Shown piece after piece: positions 1-7,773 of a stretch of 16,417 nt of DNA. Source of the DNA: a bacterium (lineage in GTDB: Bacteria; Eremiobacterota; Eremiobacteria; Baltobacterales; Baltobacteraceae); the NCBI GenBank assembly GCA_021784715.1, contig JAJYHP010000041.1, positions 1 to 16,417 on the forward strand, in the 5' to 3' direction. Position numbers and translations under genes: made by a program. How positions within the stretch are numbered: the first letter of the stretch is position 1; each line of letters opens with the position of its first letter. A model generated the notes under the pieces. That model saw nothing but the letters and a program-made list of their open reading frames with translations. It had not been told where the DNA came from and made no database searches.

Positions 1-568
1 AACCGACGAACGTGCCGCCCAGGAGATCGCTGGGGTAATGCGCTCCGAGCGCGAGCCGCGACCAGAGGATGGCGACCCAGAGCAAGACGAGCAGGCCCGG
101 AAGAACGACGCGTGCGGCGGTCGGCAGGTTGCTTCGCGCGATGAGATAGGCCCATAGAAGGTAGAACCCGCAGGCAATCGCCGCATGGGAGCTCGGATAC
201 GAGAATGAGGTCTCGTGGTGGAGCACCCAATCGGTACGACGCGGCCGCTTGAAGAGGTGCTGCAAGAACGCATCCAAACGCCACGACGCAAGCAACGAGA
301 GAAGCGAAAACGCGATCCGTCCGCTCCACGCGCGAAAAATGAATGCAGCGACGATGAGCGCGATGCCTAATGGAGCAAGCACCTCGGGGCGCCCGATCAG
401 CGTGAAATCCCAGGCGAGATGCGGGCGCACGCCGACGATCGCGCGCGCGAACGCCATCGCCGGCGCCGGATCCGCCGATCTGCCGACGATCGCGCCGAGC
501 GCGAGCGCCGCCCCATACGCAACGAGCGCGACGGCGAGAAAGAGCGCCACCTTCGCGAAACTCCGCAT
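1..568 (-). CDS. PAP2-family phosphatase, partial (C-terminus beyond window)
   Basis: Reading the minus strand from the ATG at 568 gives 189 residues that continue past the left edge. PAP2 phosphatases are membrane enzymes that dephosphorylate lipid phosphates such as undecaprenyl pyrophosphate or phosphatidate. Motif 2 is PSSH at residues 125-128 (family usual PSGH). Motif 3 starts with S170-R171 and carries H177 and D181 in GAHYPSD. Motif 1 is degenerate: LFKRPRR at about 106-112 has the RP pair, but the lysine normally seven residues before that arginine is not there. Hydrophobic segments lie at about 7-29, 66-80, 128-145 and 154-169. The start codon shares one base with the ftsK stop (TGATG), so translation is probably coupled. 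The substrate cannot be told from sequence. Confidence is high for the family and low for the lipid. Confidence 0.88.
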   Translation of the reverse strand, partial: MRSFAKVALFLAVALVAYGAALALGAIVGRSADPAPAMAFARAIVGVRPHLAWDFTLIGRPEVLAPLGIALIVAAFIFRAWSGRIAFSLLSLLASWRLDAFLQHLFKRPRRTDWVLHHETSFSYPSSHAAIACGFYLLWAYLIARSNLPTAARVVLPGLLVLLWVAILWSRLALGAHYPSDLLGGTFVG

Positions 569-2748
569 CAGTCGAAAAGCCCCTGTTGCGAGCCTTCACC
601 CTTGCCCATGCGCGGCGCGAGCAACTCCAGATCGCCGAGGGAGAGCGCGATCTTGCGCGGCTTCGTTCCTTCGTGCGGCCCGACGACGCCGAAATCTTCG
701 AGCTGCTTCATCACGCGCACCGCACGCGGATGCCCGATCGAGAATTGCGCCTGGAGCGCGGCGGTCGACGCGACGTTCGTTTCGATAATGAATTTTGCGG
801 CGTCGTAGCAGAGCGCATCGACCTCGCGTTTTCCGTTCTCTTCTTCGTCGGTGACCGGAACGAGTTCGACTTCGAGTAAATTCTCCGGGCGCGCTTGCCG
901 CGCCCAAAACTCCACGAGCCGCGTCACCTCGGGGCCGGAGATCAAGGCGCCCTGCGCGCGCATCGGCTTCGGAGCGTCTATGGGAAGGAAGAGCATATCG
1001 CCGCGCCCGAGCAATCGCTCGGCCCCCGCCTGGTCGAGGATCGTGCGCGAATCGACCTGCGAACTCACCGCAAATGCGATGCGCGAGGGGATGTTCGCTT
1101 TGATCAACCCGGTGATAACGTCGACCGAGGGCCGCTGCGTTGCGACGATGAGATGGATGCCCGTCGCGCGCGCGAGCTGCGCGAGACGCATGATGGTCGT
1201 CTCGACGCGCGAGGGCGCGACCAACATCAAGTCGGCGAGTTCGTCGATGATGATCACCACGAAGGGCAGACGCTCGTCGGGGTACTTCGCGTTATACTCT
1301 TCGATCTTGCGCACGCCCGCTTTTGCGAAACGTTCGTAACGCGCGTCCATCTCGCGCGTCATCTCCAGCAGCGCGCCCGCCGCGACCTTCGGATCGGTAA
1401 TGACCTCTTTGATTAGGTGCGGGATGCCGTTATAGACGGTCAGTTCGACGCGCTTCGGATCGATCATTAAGATCTGCACTTGGTCGGGGGTCGCCGCGAC
1501 GAGCAGCGAGGCCACGATCGTATTGAGACAGACCGATTTTCCCGAACCCGTCGCTCCGGCGACGAGCAGATGCGGCATCTTGCCGAGATCGCCGAAGACC
1601 GGGCGGCCGGTGATATCTTTGCCCAACGCCATCCAGAGCGGCGGGATCTGCCCGCGGTTGGGAAGCGCCTCGAGAATCTCGCGAATCGCAACGACGGAGA
1701 CGTTCGCATTAGGAACCTCGATGCCGACCGCCGATTTTCCGGGAATCGGCGCCTCGATGCGAACGCTGGTCGCCGCCAGTGCGAGGGCGATATCGTCGGC
1801 GAGCGATGCGATGCGCGATATTTTGACGCCACGCTCCGGGCGCAATTCGTATCGGGTAATCGACGGACCGCGCTCGATGTGCACGACCTTCGCCCCGACG
1901 CCGAACGAGGCGAGGGTATCCTCGAGGACGTGTGCGCGATTCGTCTCGTCGACGACCTGCCGAGCGGGTGGATCGAAGAGCGCGAGATCGGGGAGACGAT
2001 AGGTCCGCGCGCGCGCTGCGGGATCCGGGGCCTGGTACTCGCCCTCGACCGGGCCCGGAATGCGCGCCGGCACCGGCGCGCGCGGCGGCTCGGTATAGGC
2101 GGCGCTTTCGTCGTAGGCGCTCCGTTCCGCGCGGGGCGGCGGCTCCGGCGCTGCCGGGAGCGGGCGCTCCGAAGGCGCTGCGGGGAGCGCGGGGCGCGAG
2201 AAATCCGGCATCCGCCACTGCGGCATCTTGAACTCCGGAAGGCGCACGCGCGGACGAGGCATTCGTGCGAGCAGGAGCGCGAGGAGCCCGAGGACGCGCT
2301 TGAGGCTGAGGTTTGCCAGCCACATCGTCAGCACGACCGCCGCGAGGATGAGAAAAACGGCACCGCCGAGGCCACCGACGAGGCGATGGAGCATCCACCA
2401 TATCGAGGCTCCGAGAACGCCGCCGGAGCGGTCGCTCCGGGCGCCCAGGGCGGCGTCGGCGAGTAAAAAGTACGCGACGGCGGCTCCGCCATAGGTCGCA
2501 ATCAAGCGTGGGACGTCGATTTCGAGAAAGACGATAGCGCCGATCAGGGCGACGAGCACCGGGAAAAGCGGGGCTCCATCACCAAAGATGCTATGCAACA
2601 TCGTGGCGCCCCACCGCCCGATCTCGCCGGAATGCTGCGGTAGCGCCAACGCGATTCCGAAGAGCAGCGCGCATCCGAGCGCAAGAAGCCCGACGATCTC
2701 CGAGTTTAGGCGATCTCTCGAACTTGCCTTACGACGCACGCGTGCCAT
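568..2748 (-). CDS. ftsK: FtsK/SpoIIIE-family DNA translocase
   Basis: This is a septum-anchored ATPase that pumps chromosomal DNA during division. With the ATG at 2748 it has 726 residues. Membrane helices lie at about 18-37, 60-77, 82-97 and 125-145, with a further hydrophobic stretch near 152-163. A Pro/Ala/Arg-rich linker follows at about 165-250. The motor then has an alpha domain from about 255, Walker A GATGSGKS at 398-405, Walker B VVIIIDEL at 497-504, and the conserved ATQRPSVDVITG block near 536-547. A winged-helix gamma domain occupies about 645-700 (QAQFSIGHPRAVRVMKQLED), the part that reads polar DNA motifs. The tail QQGLFD is typical of SpoIIIE-type members. The frame stays open to a TTG at 2823 (751 residues), but that extension would overlap the divergent dehydrogenase gene. 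Neither start has a clear ribosome site, so ATG 2748 is preferred, not proved. Confidence 0.95.
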   Translation of the reverse strand: MARVRRKASSRDRLNSEIVGLLALGCALLFGIALALPQHSGEIGRWGATMLHSIFGDGAPLFPVLVALIGAIVFLEIDVPRLIATYGGAAVAYFLLADAALGARSDRSGGVLGASIWWMLHRLVGGLGGAVFLILAAVVLTMWLANLSLKRVLGLLALLLARMPRPRVRLPEFKMPQWRMPDFSRPALPAAPSERPLPAAPEPPPRAERSAYDESAAYTEPPRAPVPARIPGPVEGEYQAPDPAARARTYRLPDLALFDPPARQVVDETNRAHVLEDTLASFGVGAKVVHIERGPSITRYELRPERGVKISRIASLADDIALALAATSVRIEAPIPGKSAVGIEVPNANVSVVAIREILEALPNRGQIPPLWMALGKDITGRPVFGDLGKMPHLLVAGATGSGKSVCLNTIVASLLVAATPDQVQILMIDPKRVELTVYNGIPHLIKEVITDPKVAAGALLEMTREMDARYERFAKAGVRKIEEYNAKYPDERLPFVVIIIDELADLMLVAPSRVETTIMRLAQLARATGIHLIVATQRPSVDVITGLIKANIPSRIAFAVSSQVDSRTILDQAGAERLLGRGDMLFLPIDAPKPMRAQGALISGPEVTRLVEFWARQARPENLLEVELVPVTDEEENGKREVDALCYDAAKFIIETNVASTAALQAQFSIGHPRAVRVMKQLEDFGVVGPHEGTKPRKIALSLGDLELLAPRMGKGEGSQQGLFD

Positions 2749-2774
2749 TGGGCGCGTTAATTCGTCATCGTACG

Positions 2775-2787
2775 AGGAGTTCTTTTG
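2775..2787 (+). promoter_or_regulatory. Ribosome binding site fixing a TTG start
   Basis: AGGAG at 2775-2779 lies five bases before the TTG at 2785-2787. No ATG or GTG is available nearby in frame, and the protein's conserved beta strand (VVVLEGD) begins five residues later. This strong site therefore decides a TTG start for the isocitrate dehydrogenase. Confidence 0.75.
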
Positions 2788-3879
2788 AGCAAGCCAACCG
2801 TCGTCGTCCTCGAGGGCGATCAAACCGGACAGGAATTATTAGAGGAATCGTTGCGCGTCATCGCGCGCGAAACGATCGACCTCGATCTCGAGCTGATGCG
2901 CTTCGACCTCTCGCTTGAAAACCGTCGGAGCGGAAATAACGCGGTGGTCCACGAGGCTGCGGCCGCGATGCGAAAGCATCGTTTCGGCATCAAGGCAGCC
3001 ACGATCACCCCCGAACAGCGCGACGACGTCGGCTCGCCCAACGCGATTCTCCGCAAAGAGATCGACGGCAAGGTCATCGTTCGTACCGGTCGTCGCCTGC
3101 CGCGCGTACGTCCGGTCGGCGGCATCCACGCACCGATCGCGGTCGTGCGCATGGCCGTCGGCGACGCATACGGCGCGAAGGAATGGCGCGAGAGTGCCGA
3201 CGGGGATGAGATCGCCTATCGCACCGAATCGATCTCGCGCACGATCTGCCGCTACGTCTCCGAGTATTCGTTCGCGCACGCCCGCAAAGTCGGCGGACGC
3301 GTCTTCGGCGGCCCGAAGTATACGGTCAGCCCGGTCTATGAGGGCATGCTGAAAGAAGAGATGGATGCGGCGGCCGAGCGCAACAAAGACGTGCCGTACG
3401 AACCGCAGCTCATCGATGCGACGTACGCGCTGCTCTTAAGCTCGGTCGGCGACGACCCGCTCGTCATTCCCTCGCTCAATCGCGACGGCGATTGCCTCTC
3501 GGATTTCGTCATGCAACTCTTCGGGTCGATCGCGGGCGCCGAGTCGGTTCTCCTTTCGTTCGAGGGCTCGCCCGAAGCCGGCGAGGCGTTCAAGCCAAGC
3601 ATCGTCATGGCCGAAGCCCCGCACGGCACCGCGCCGCGGCTTTTCGGGAAAAACGTCGCCAACCCGCTGGCGATGATCTTAGCGGCGGGCGCGATGCTCG
3701 GCTACATCGACGATCGACGCGCGAGCAACGCCTCCCGCGCGATCTACGAAGCCTCCCTCGAAGCGATCCACAACGGCGTCGCAACCGCCGATCTCGGCGG
3801 CCATGCGACGACCACTGAATTCACCGATGCCGTGATCGACGGCGTGAAACGCAAACTCGAGGTCTGGTCCTCGCTCTAG
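2785..3879 (+). CDS. Isocitrate/isopropylmalate-family dehydrogenase, type II (eukaryote-like) IDH-related
   Basis: The enzyme probably decarboxylates isocitrate oxidatively to 2-oxoglutarate in the cytoplasm. Its 364 residues align by eye with eukaryote-type NADP-IDH (about 400-415 residues): EGDQTG near the N-terminus, KAATITPE at 70-77, SPNAILRK at 84-91, GDAYGAKEW at 126-134, and DGDCLSD at 234-240. Counterparts of human IDH1 active-site residues are present: S84 (S94), R90 (R100), R100 (R109), R122 (R132), Y129 (Y139), K178 (K212), and metal ligands D211, D236 and D240 (D252, D275, D279). The cofactor loop HGTAPRLFGKNVANP (280-294) is short and type I-like. It keeps an arginine at the type II NADP position (R285) but has leucine next to it, so NAD versus NADP is undecided. 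The TTG start is set by AGGAG. A related substrate such as isopropylmalate is less likely. It is divergent from ftsK. Confidence 0.85.
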   Translation: MSKPTVVVLEGDQTGQELLEESLRVIARETIDLDLELMRFDLSLENRRSGNNAVVHEAAAAMRKHRFGIKAATITPEQRDDVGSPNAILRKEIDGKVIVRTGRRLPRVRPVGGIHAPIAVVRMAVGDAYGAKEWRESADGDEIAYRTESISRTICRYVSEYSFAHARKVGGRVFGGPKYTVSPVYEGMLKEEMDAAAERNKDVPYEPQLIDATYALLLSSVGDDPLVIPSLNRDGDCLSDFVMQLFGSIAGAESVLLSFEGSPEAGEAFKPSIVMAEAPHGTAPRLFGKNVANPLAMILAAGAMLGYIDDRRASNASRAIYEASLEAIHNGVATADLGGHATTTEFTDAVIDGVKRKLEVWSSL

Positions 3880-3885
3880 GCTCCG

Positions 3886-3928
3886 CGGAGGGGCGCCCCA
3901 CGATGGCGGCTCCCCTCCGGGTTTGTTC
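3886..3928 (+). terminator. Terminator-like hairpin after the IDH gene
   Basis: CGGAGGGG at 3886-3893 pairs perfectly with CCCCTCCG at 3912-3919. An inner CGCC/GGCG pairing (3894-3897 with 3905-3908) extends the stem across a three-base bulge. GGTTTGTTC follows. The T tract is short and interrupted, so this is a plausible but imperfect rho-independent terminator. It sits 7 bases after the dehydrogenase stop and separates that gene from the PilZ unit. Confidence 0.55.
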
Positions 3929-3977
3929 CGGCTTCTCGATAGGGGTCTCGGCTGCCGACCCGTGAATAAGGTGGTGC

Positions 3978-4859
3978 ATGTCCTGGATAACGCGAGGTTC
4001 GGGCGGCTCCGGCAACCCTCCGCGCTCGAACGGCGAACACGCGACTCCCAAACGGGCGACTTTCCGACAGTCGCTCGAGATTCCCATTTCCTTCGAAGCG
4101 GGCGGGAAAGCCGCTCAGGTCTACGGCACCCTCATCGATATCTCGGAGACCGGTTGCCGGCTTCGTTCGCTGATTTTGCTCGATCGCGACTGCGTTATTC
4201 GCTTCGAATTACGGCGTAGCGGGGGCGCGGCGCTGCGACTGCGCGGCCACGTCGCCGGGCGCAGAGCTCCCAGCGACGGCGCGGGCTACGAATACGGCAT
4301 AACTTTTGACGGAATATCGGCCGCCGAACGCAAACAATTGATCGCCGAAATCATGGAAATGCAACGGCGGGAGGCCGCGACGCGCGCACACGCGCGCGAC
4401 GAAAAAACGCCGCAACAAAACGACCAACGTCGCAAAAATTTACGCCAAAGCATTTCCTTTCCTATCTCGTTCCGTCGGCCGGGATCGATTTGGCTAAATG
4501 GTTTTTGCGCCGACGTCAGCGCCGGCGGCATTCGACTGGTATGCGGAGATGCGATCGAAGACGGCAGTGAAATCGAATTGCGTTTCACCCTTCCAAACGA
4601 GGTCCTCGACGTTTTCCCGAGCGGCGGCGAACGCACGGAGATTACGCCGTTCGGCCCGCGTCGCGTGCGGGTTCCCGACAATCGGCGCCCGTTCGACCAA
4701 ATATTTGCGCGCGCTCAAGTCGTCGGAAAACTCGCCCCGATCGAAGGTCGCAATTCGTACGGGGTCGAGTTCGTAAATCTCGACGGGTACTCGCGCGAAG
4801 AGATCGTTCGCTTCAATCACGCCCTGCAACTGCGTCGCCTTCGAACCGGAGGAAAGTAG
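3978..4859 (+). CDS. Tandem PilZ-domain protein (probable c-di-GMP receptor)
   Basis: The protein has 293 residues with no signal peptide or membrane helix, so it should be cytoplasmic. It contains two PilZ domains. The first spans about 24-130, with RxxxR at R26-R30 and DxSxxG at D54-S56-G59. The second spans about 150-290, with RxxxR at R152-R156 and DxSxxG at D179-S181-G184. Both c-di-GMP signatures are complete, so both domains could bind the second messenger. A charged linker (about 128-150) joins them, and the second domain has an insertion near 208-240. The start is supported by AAGGTGG at 3968-3974. It ends 6 bases before a glycosyltransferase gene, so the two are probably co-transcribed. 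By inference, it controls synthesis or export of a surface glycan. Other PilZ roles, such as motility control, are possible. Confidence 0.88.
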   Translation: MSWITRGSGGSGNPPRSNGEHATPKRATFRQSLEIPISFEAGGKAAQVYGTLIDISETGCRLRSLILLDRDCVIRFELRRSGGAALRLRGHVAGRRAPSDGAGYEYGITFDGISAAERKQLIAEIMEMQRREAATRAHARDEKTPQQNDQRRKNLRQSISFPISFRRPGSIWLNGFCADVSAGGIRLVCGDAIEDGSEIELRFTLPNEVLDVFPSGGERTEITPFGPRRVRVPDNRRPFDQIFARAQVVGKLAPIEGRNSYGVEFVNLDGYSREEIVRFNHALQLRRLRTGGK

Positions 4860-4865
4860 CGCTCG

Positions 4866-6014
4866 ATGCGCGTCCTTTTCGTTCCGCGCGAAGACGGGCG
4901 GCGCGTTTTTGGCGGCGATGTCGTGCAGATGGAAGCGACGGCGCGCGAACTCCGGGCGGAGGGCGTCGCGGTGGAGATCGCCCCGGCGGAGCGCGCTCTG
5001 GAAACGGATTTTGATATCGTCCACCTGTGGACGAGCCTGCATTTGCCCGACGTTCTCGCCCGGCACCTCGATGTTCTAGATCCGGTACGCGAACGGGTAC
5101 GCGTCGCGCTTTCGCCGATCTGGGCGCCGCACCACACGCTGAGGTGGATGCACGCGGCACGCCGCTGGCTCTTTGAAAGCAGGCCCGACCGGGGCGAGCT
5201 CGACATCGCAAATGCGCGCGATATTCTGGAACGGATCGCGCGCCGCAGCGTCGATCTCACCGTCGACGGCGTCACCCTCACCGCGTGGACCGCGCATCCG
5301 TCGACGGCCGCATGCCGAGGCGTCCTCGCCCGCATCGATACGATCTTGCCGAATTCTTGGATGGAATTGGCGGCGATATTCACCTACCTCGGCGATTTTT
5401 GCGATCACGCCGTCGTCCCAAACGCCGTCGACGCGGCGATCTTCGCCTCTGGAGATGCCTCGGCGGTCCCCGAGGAGCTGCGCTCCGCGCCCTTTGCTTT
5501 AATGTCGGCGCGATTCGACGCGCGCAAACAACAAGATTTCGTGCTGCTCGCGCTCAAACATACGGAGTATCCGCTCGTGTTCGTCGGCGATGCCACCGAT
5601 CCGGAAATTTTTGCGCGCTTCCGCGATCTCGGCGCAAAAAGAAAAGCCTCGGTTTATTATTACCCGGCGATCCCGCAGCAGCAATTGCGCCATCTCTATG
5701 CGGCGGCACGCGTCCACCTACTCCCAAGCCTCTTCGAATCTCCCGGGCTCTCGTCGCTGGAAGCGTTGCTCGCCGACACCGCAATCGTCGTTGGGAATCT
5801 TGGATTCGAATCGGAATATTTCGGCGAAGCGGCTTACTACTGCGACCCTTGCGACGCCTGGTCGATCCTTCGCGCGACGCAACGGGCCTGGAATCGATAC
5901 GAACTCGACGCAACGCTACGCTCGAGCGCGCGTACGCGCATCGTCGAGGAATTCACCTGGGCGCGCGCTGCGGATGCGACGCGACGCGCGTACGAACGAG
6001 CCCTCGAGGGTTAA
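4866..6014 (+). CDS. GT4-family (GT-B fold) glycosyltransferase
   Basis: The product has 382 residues, the usual size for family GT4 enzymes that transfer a sugar from a nucleotide donor in the cytoplasm. The N-terminal acceptor half begins with RVLFVP and a GGD loop at 16-18, in the place of the usual GG motif. The C-terminal donor half begins near 205. It contains the usual nucleotide-contacting Arg and Lys (R216 in MSARFD and K221), and the E-x7-E motif as E291 and E299 (LFESPGLSSLEALL). VVPNAVD at 183-189 is the typical domain-joining PNGVD-like motif. GGAGGAAA at 4848-4855 is the likely ribosome site, rather far from the ATG. It probably shares a transcript with the PilZ gene. Neither sugar nor acceptor can be named. 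Its stop abuts the convergent amidase stop with no gap. Confidence 0.87.
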   Translation: MRVLFVPREDGRRVFGGDVVQMEATARELRAEGVAVEIAPAERALETDFDIVHLWTSLHLPDVLARHLDVLDPVRERVRVALSPIWAPHHTLRWMHAARRWLFESRPDRGELDIANARDILERIARRSVDLTVDGVTLTAWTAHPSTAACRGVLARIDTILPNSWMELAAIFTYLGDFCDHAVVPNAVDAAIFASGDASAVPEELRSAPFALMSARFDARKQQDFVLLALKHTEYPLVFVGDATDPEIFARFRDLGAKRKASVYYYPAIPQQQLRHLYAAARVHLLPSLFESPGLSSLEALLADTAIVVGNLGFESEYFGEAAYYCDPCDAWSILRATQRAWNRYELDATLRSSARTRIVEEFTWARAADATRRAYERALEG

Positions 6015-7409
6015 CTATTCGACGCCGGGCGGACGCATGGTGTGGAATGCGGTGCGCGCCTGATAGCGCATCGCGAGCGCGACGAGATCGCGCTCGCGCC
6101 ACGGGTTCGCCATCATTCCAAAGCCCGTCGGCAGCCCATGTTCGCCAAAACCGTTGGGGACGCTCATCGACGGAAGGCCGCAGAGATTACCCGGCGTGAC
6201 CGGATCGACCGCGCCCGGCGCGTCGGGGTAGACCTTGTCGAACGGCGTTCCGATCGGATACGCGACGGTCGGAAGCGTCGGGAACAATAACGCATCGTAG
6301 GGAGCGATCGCCCTCCCAACGGCGTCGACGATCTCCCGCCGCCGCCGCATCGCATCGACGTAATCGACCGCGCGCGTTTCGTACTGAATGTATCCCCCAA
6401 TTCGATCGTCGGGGGACTGTAATTCGCGCGTCTTTCCGCTCTCGATGAGATCGCGGAACGCCGCGGCACTCTCACCGTTCAGCAAGGCGCCGATCGTCGC
6501 GCCATATGGAAGATCGGGGAGCTTCACTTCGTCGGCGCTCGTCACCGCATCAGCTATTGCGGCGAGCGAGGCATCGAAGTTCTTTACCACCGCCGCCTGC
6601 GTCTGCTTGCGCGCTCCGACGATGACGGCGACGCGCGGCTTTTTTTTCGGCGCGTAGAGCGGCACCGCGCGGGTGCTGTCGTCGCGCGGATCGCTCCCGG
6701 CGACGATGCGGAGAACCGCCAGCGTATCGCGCGCCGATCGCGCCATCGGCCCGAGCTTATCCGAGCTCCACATCAGCGCCATCGCCCCGTACCGACTGAC
6801 GCGCCCGAACGTCGGGCGCAGCCCCGAGACGCCGCACATCGCGCTCGGCGTTAAAATCGATCCGTTCGTCTCCGACCCAATCGCGAAGCCGACGAGCCCG
6901 GCGGCAACTGCAGCGCCCGGTCCGCTCGAACTTCCGCCGCTCCAATACTCGGGGTTCCACGGCGTTCTTCCGGGGCCGGTGAACGACGCATCGGCGCCGT
7001 TGTAGCCGAACGCTCCCGCAAGCTCGACCATCGCGAGTTTTGCGATAAGGACGGCACCCGCGGCGTGCAATCGCTCGACGACCGCGCCGTCGAAATCAAA
7101 GGTGCGGTCGCGGTAGGGCGCGGCGCCCCACGTCGTCGGCGCGCCGACGGCGGCGAGCAAGTCCTTCACTCCATACGGAACGCCGTGCAAGGGGCTCTTT
7201 CGCTCGCCACGAGCGAGAGCGCGATCGGCGGCCTTCGCCTCGCGTAGCGCGCGTTCGTGGAGAATCGTCACAACCGCACCGAAGCGTGCGCCGTAGCGTT
7301 CGAGTCGCGCGAGGTAGAGTTTCGTCAGTTCGAGCGACGAGACGCGCTTGCGAGCGATCTCGCGACCGAGCGTTACGGCGTCGGAGAATGCGAGATCGAT
7401 TTCGTTCAC
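6015..7409 (-). CDS. Amidase-signature family hydrolase
   Basis: The 464-residue product belongs to the amidase-signature family, cytoplasmic serine hydrolases that cleave amides to carboxylate and ammonia. The triad is visible as K82 (GVKDL), S160 in GGSSSG (158-163) and nucleophile S184 in GSETNGSI (178-185). The S160-S184 spacing of 24 matches characterised members. The nucleophile block differs from the common GSDTGGSIR form, with E for D and N for the first G, so this is a side branch. I see no partner genes for a GatCAB tRNA amidotransferase. The start is GTG at 7409, preceded by GAGGTG five bases upstream within the end of the upstream gene, whose TGA overlaps it (GTGA). Translation is therefore probably coupled. 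The substrate is unknown. Confidence 0.9.
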   Translation of the reverse strand: MNEIDLAFSDAVTLGREIARKRVSSLELTKLYLARLERYGARFGAVVTILHERALREAKAADRALARGERKSPLHGVPYGVKDLLAAVGAPTTWGAAPYRDRTFDFDGAVVERLHAAGAVLIAKLAMVELAGAFGYNGADASFTGPGRTPWNPEYWSGGSSSGPGAAVAAGLVGFAIGSETNGSILTPSAMCGVSGLRPTFGRVSRYGAMALMWSSDKLGPMARSARDTLAVLRIVAGSDPRDDSTRAVPLYAPKKKPRVAVIVGARKQTQAAVVKNFDASLAAIADAVTSADEVKLPDLPYGATIGALLNGESAAAFRDLIESGKTRELQSPDDRIGGYIQYETRAVDYVDAMRRRREIVDAVGRAIAPYDALLFPTLPTVAYPIGTPFDKVYPDAPGAVDPVTPGNLCGLPSMSVPNGFGEHGLPTGFGMMANPWRERDLVALAMRYQARTAFHTMRPPGVE

Positions 7410-7720
7410 GGACGCACCTCGAATTGCGGAACCGGCGCGTCCCCATTCTGTAAAAACGTACCGTGCGGGTTCAGCGAGGAACCAAAGGTATATCCCTGTT
7501 CGATGCCTGCCGCGATCTTTTCGATCTGGGGCTCGGTGAGCTGCGGATCGAACCGGCGCATCGCGCGCGCGAGGTCGAGCGCCCCGGGCGAAGGCGTCGG
7601 CATCGGTGCCGGGCTCGGCGTCGCAGCCGGTGAGGGCTCAGCCATCGGCGCACCCGGTAACAGGGCGGCTCCGACGCCGAGTGCGGCGCCTGCGAGAAAG
7701 ATTCTCCGCGAACTCTTCAT
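7406..7720 (-). CDS. Small twin-arginine signal protein of unknown function
   Basis: This is a 104-residue protein. Residues 1-25 form a Tat-type leader: SRRIFLA at 4-10 matches the SRRxFLK consensus and a hydrophobic stretch follows. A low-complexity Pro/Ala/Ser spacer covers about 28-46. A C-terminal stretch of about 55 residues is rich in Gln/Glu and ends NGDAPVPQFEVRP. No catalytic motif or cofactor site is visible. Export by Tat would place it in the periplasm or on the outer leaflet, unlike the leaderless amidase translated from the overlapping GTGA. An in-frame extension to 7828 adds an Arg/Cys-rich tail that looks non-coding, so the ATG at 7720 is chosen, although it lacks a clear ribosome site. 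I recall similar short proteins beside amidases but cannot name a family. Confidence 0.75.
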   Translation of the reverse strand: MKSSRRIFLAGAALGVGAALLPGAPMAEPSPAATPSPAPMPTPSPGALDLARAMRRFDPQLTEPQIEKIAAGIEQGYTFGSSLNPHGTFLQNGDAPVPQFEVRP

Positions 7721-7773
7721 GACGTGCAAGAACGCCCTTTGACTTCGAAGGTTTGCACGCCTGCACCGACGGT

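Noticed and set aside
1480..2466. Plus-strand open frame of 328 codons opposite ftsK
   Set aside because: It is arginine-rich, low-complexity and antisense to the well-supported FtsK linker and motor. It is a codon-bias shadow.
5285..6199. Plus-strand open frame of 304 codons overlapping the glycosyltransferase in another frame
   Set aside because: It has an Arg/Ala-rich composition with no motif, and it crosses into the antisense of the amidase gene.
6640..6649. Run of eight T in the amidase gene as a phase-variation tract
   Set aside because: It simply encodes consecutive lysines (KKKP) on the minus strand in an intact gene. One homopolymer without other evidence is not enough.
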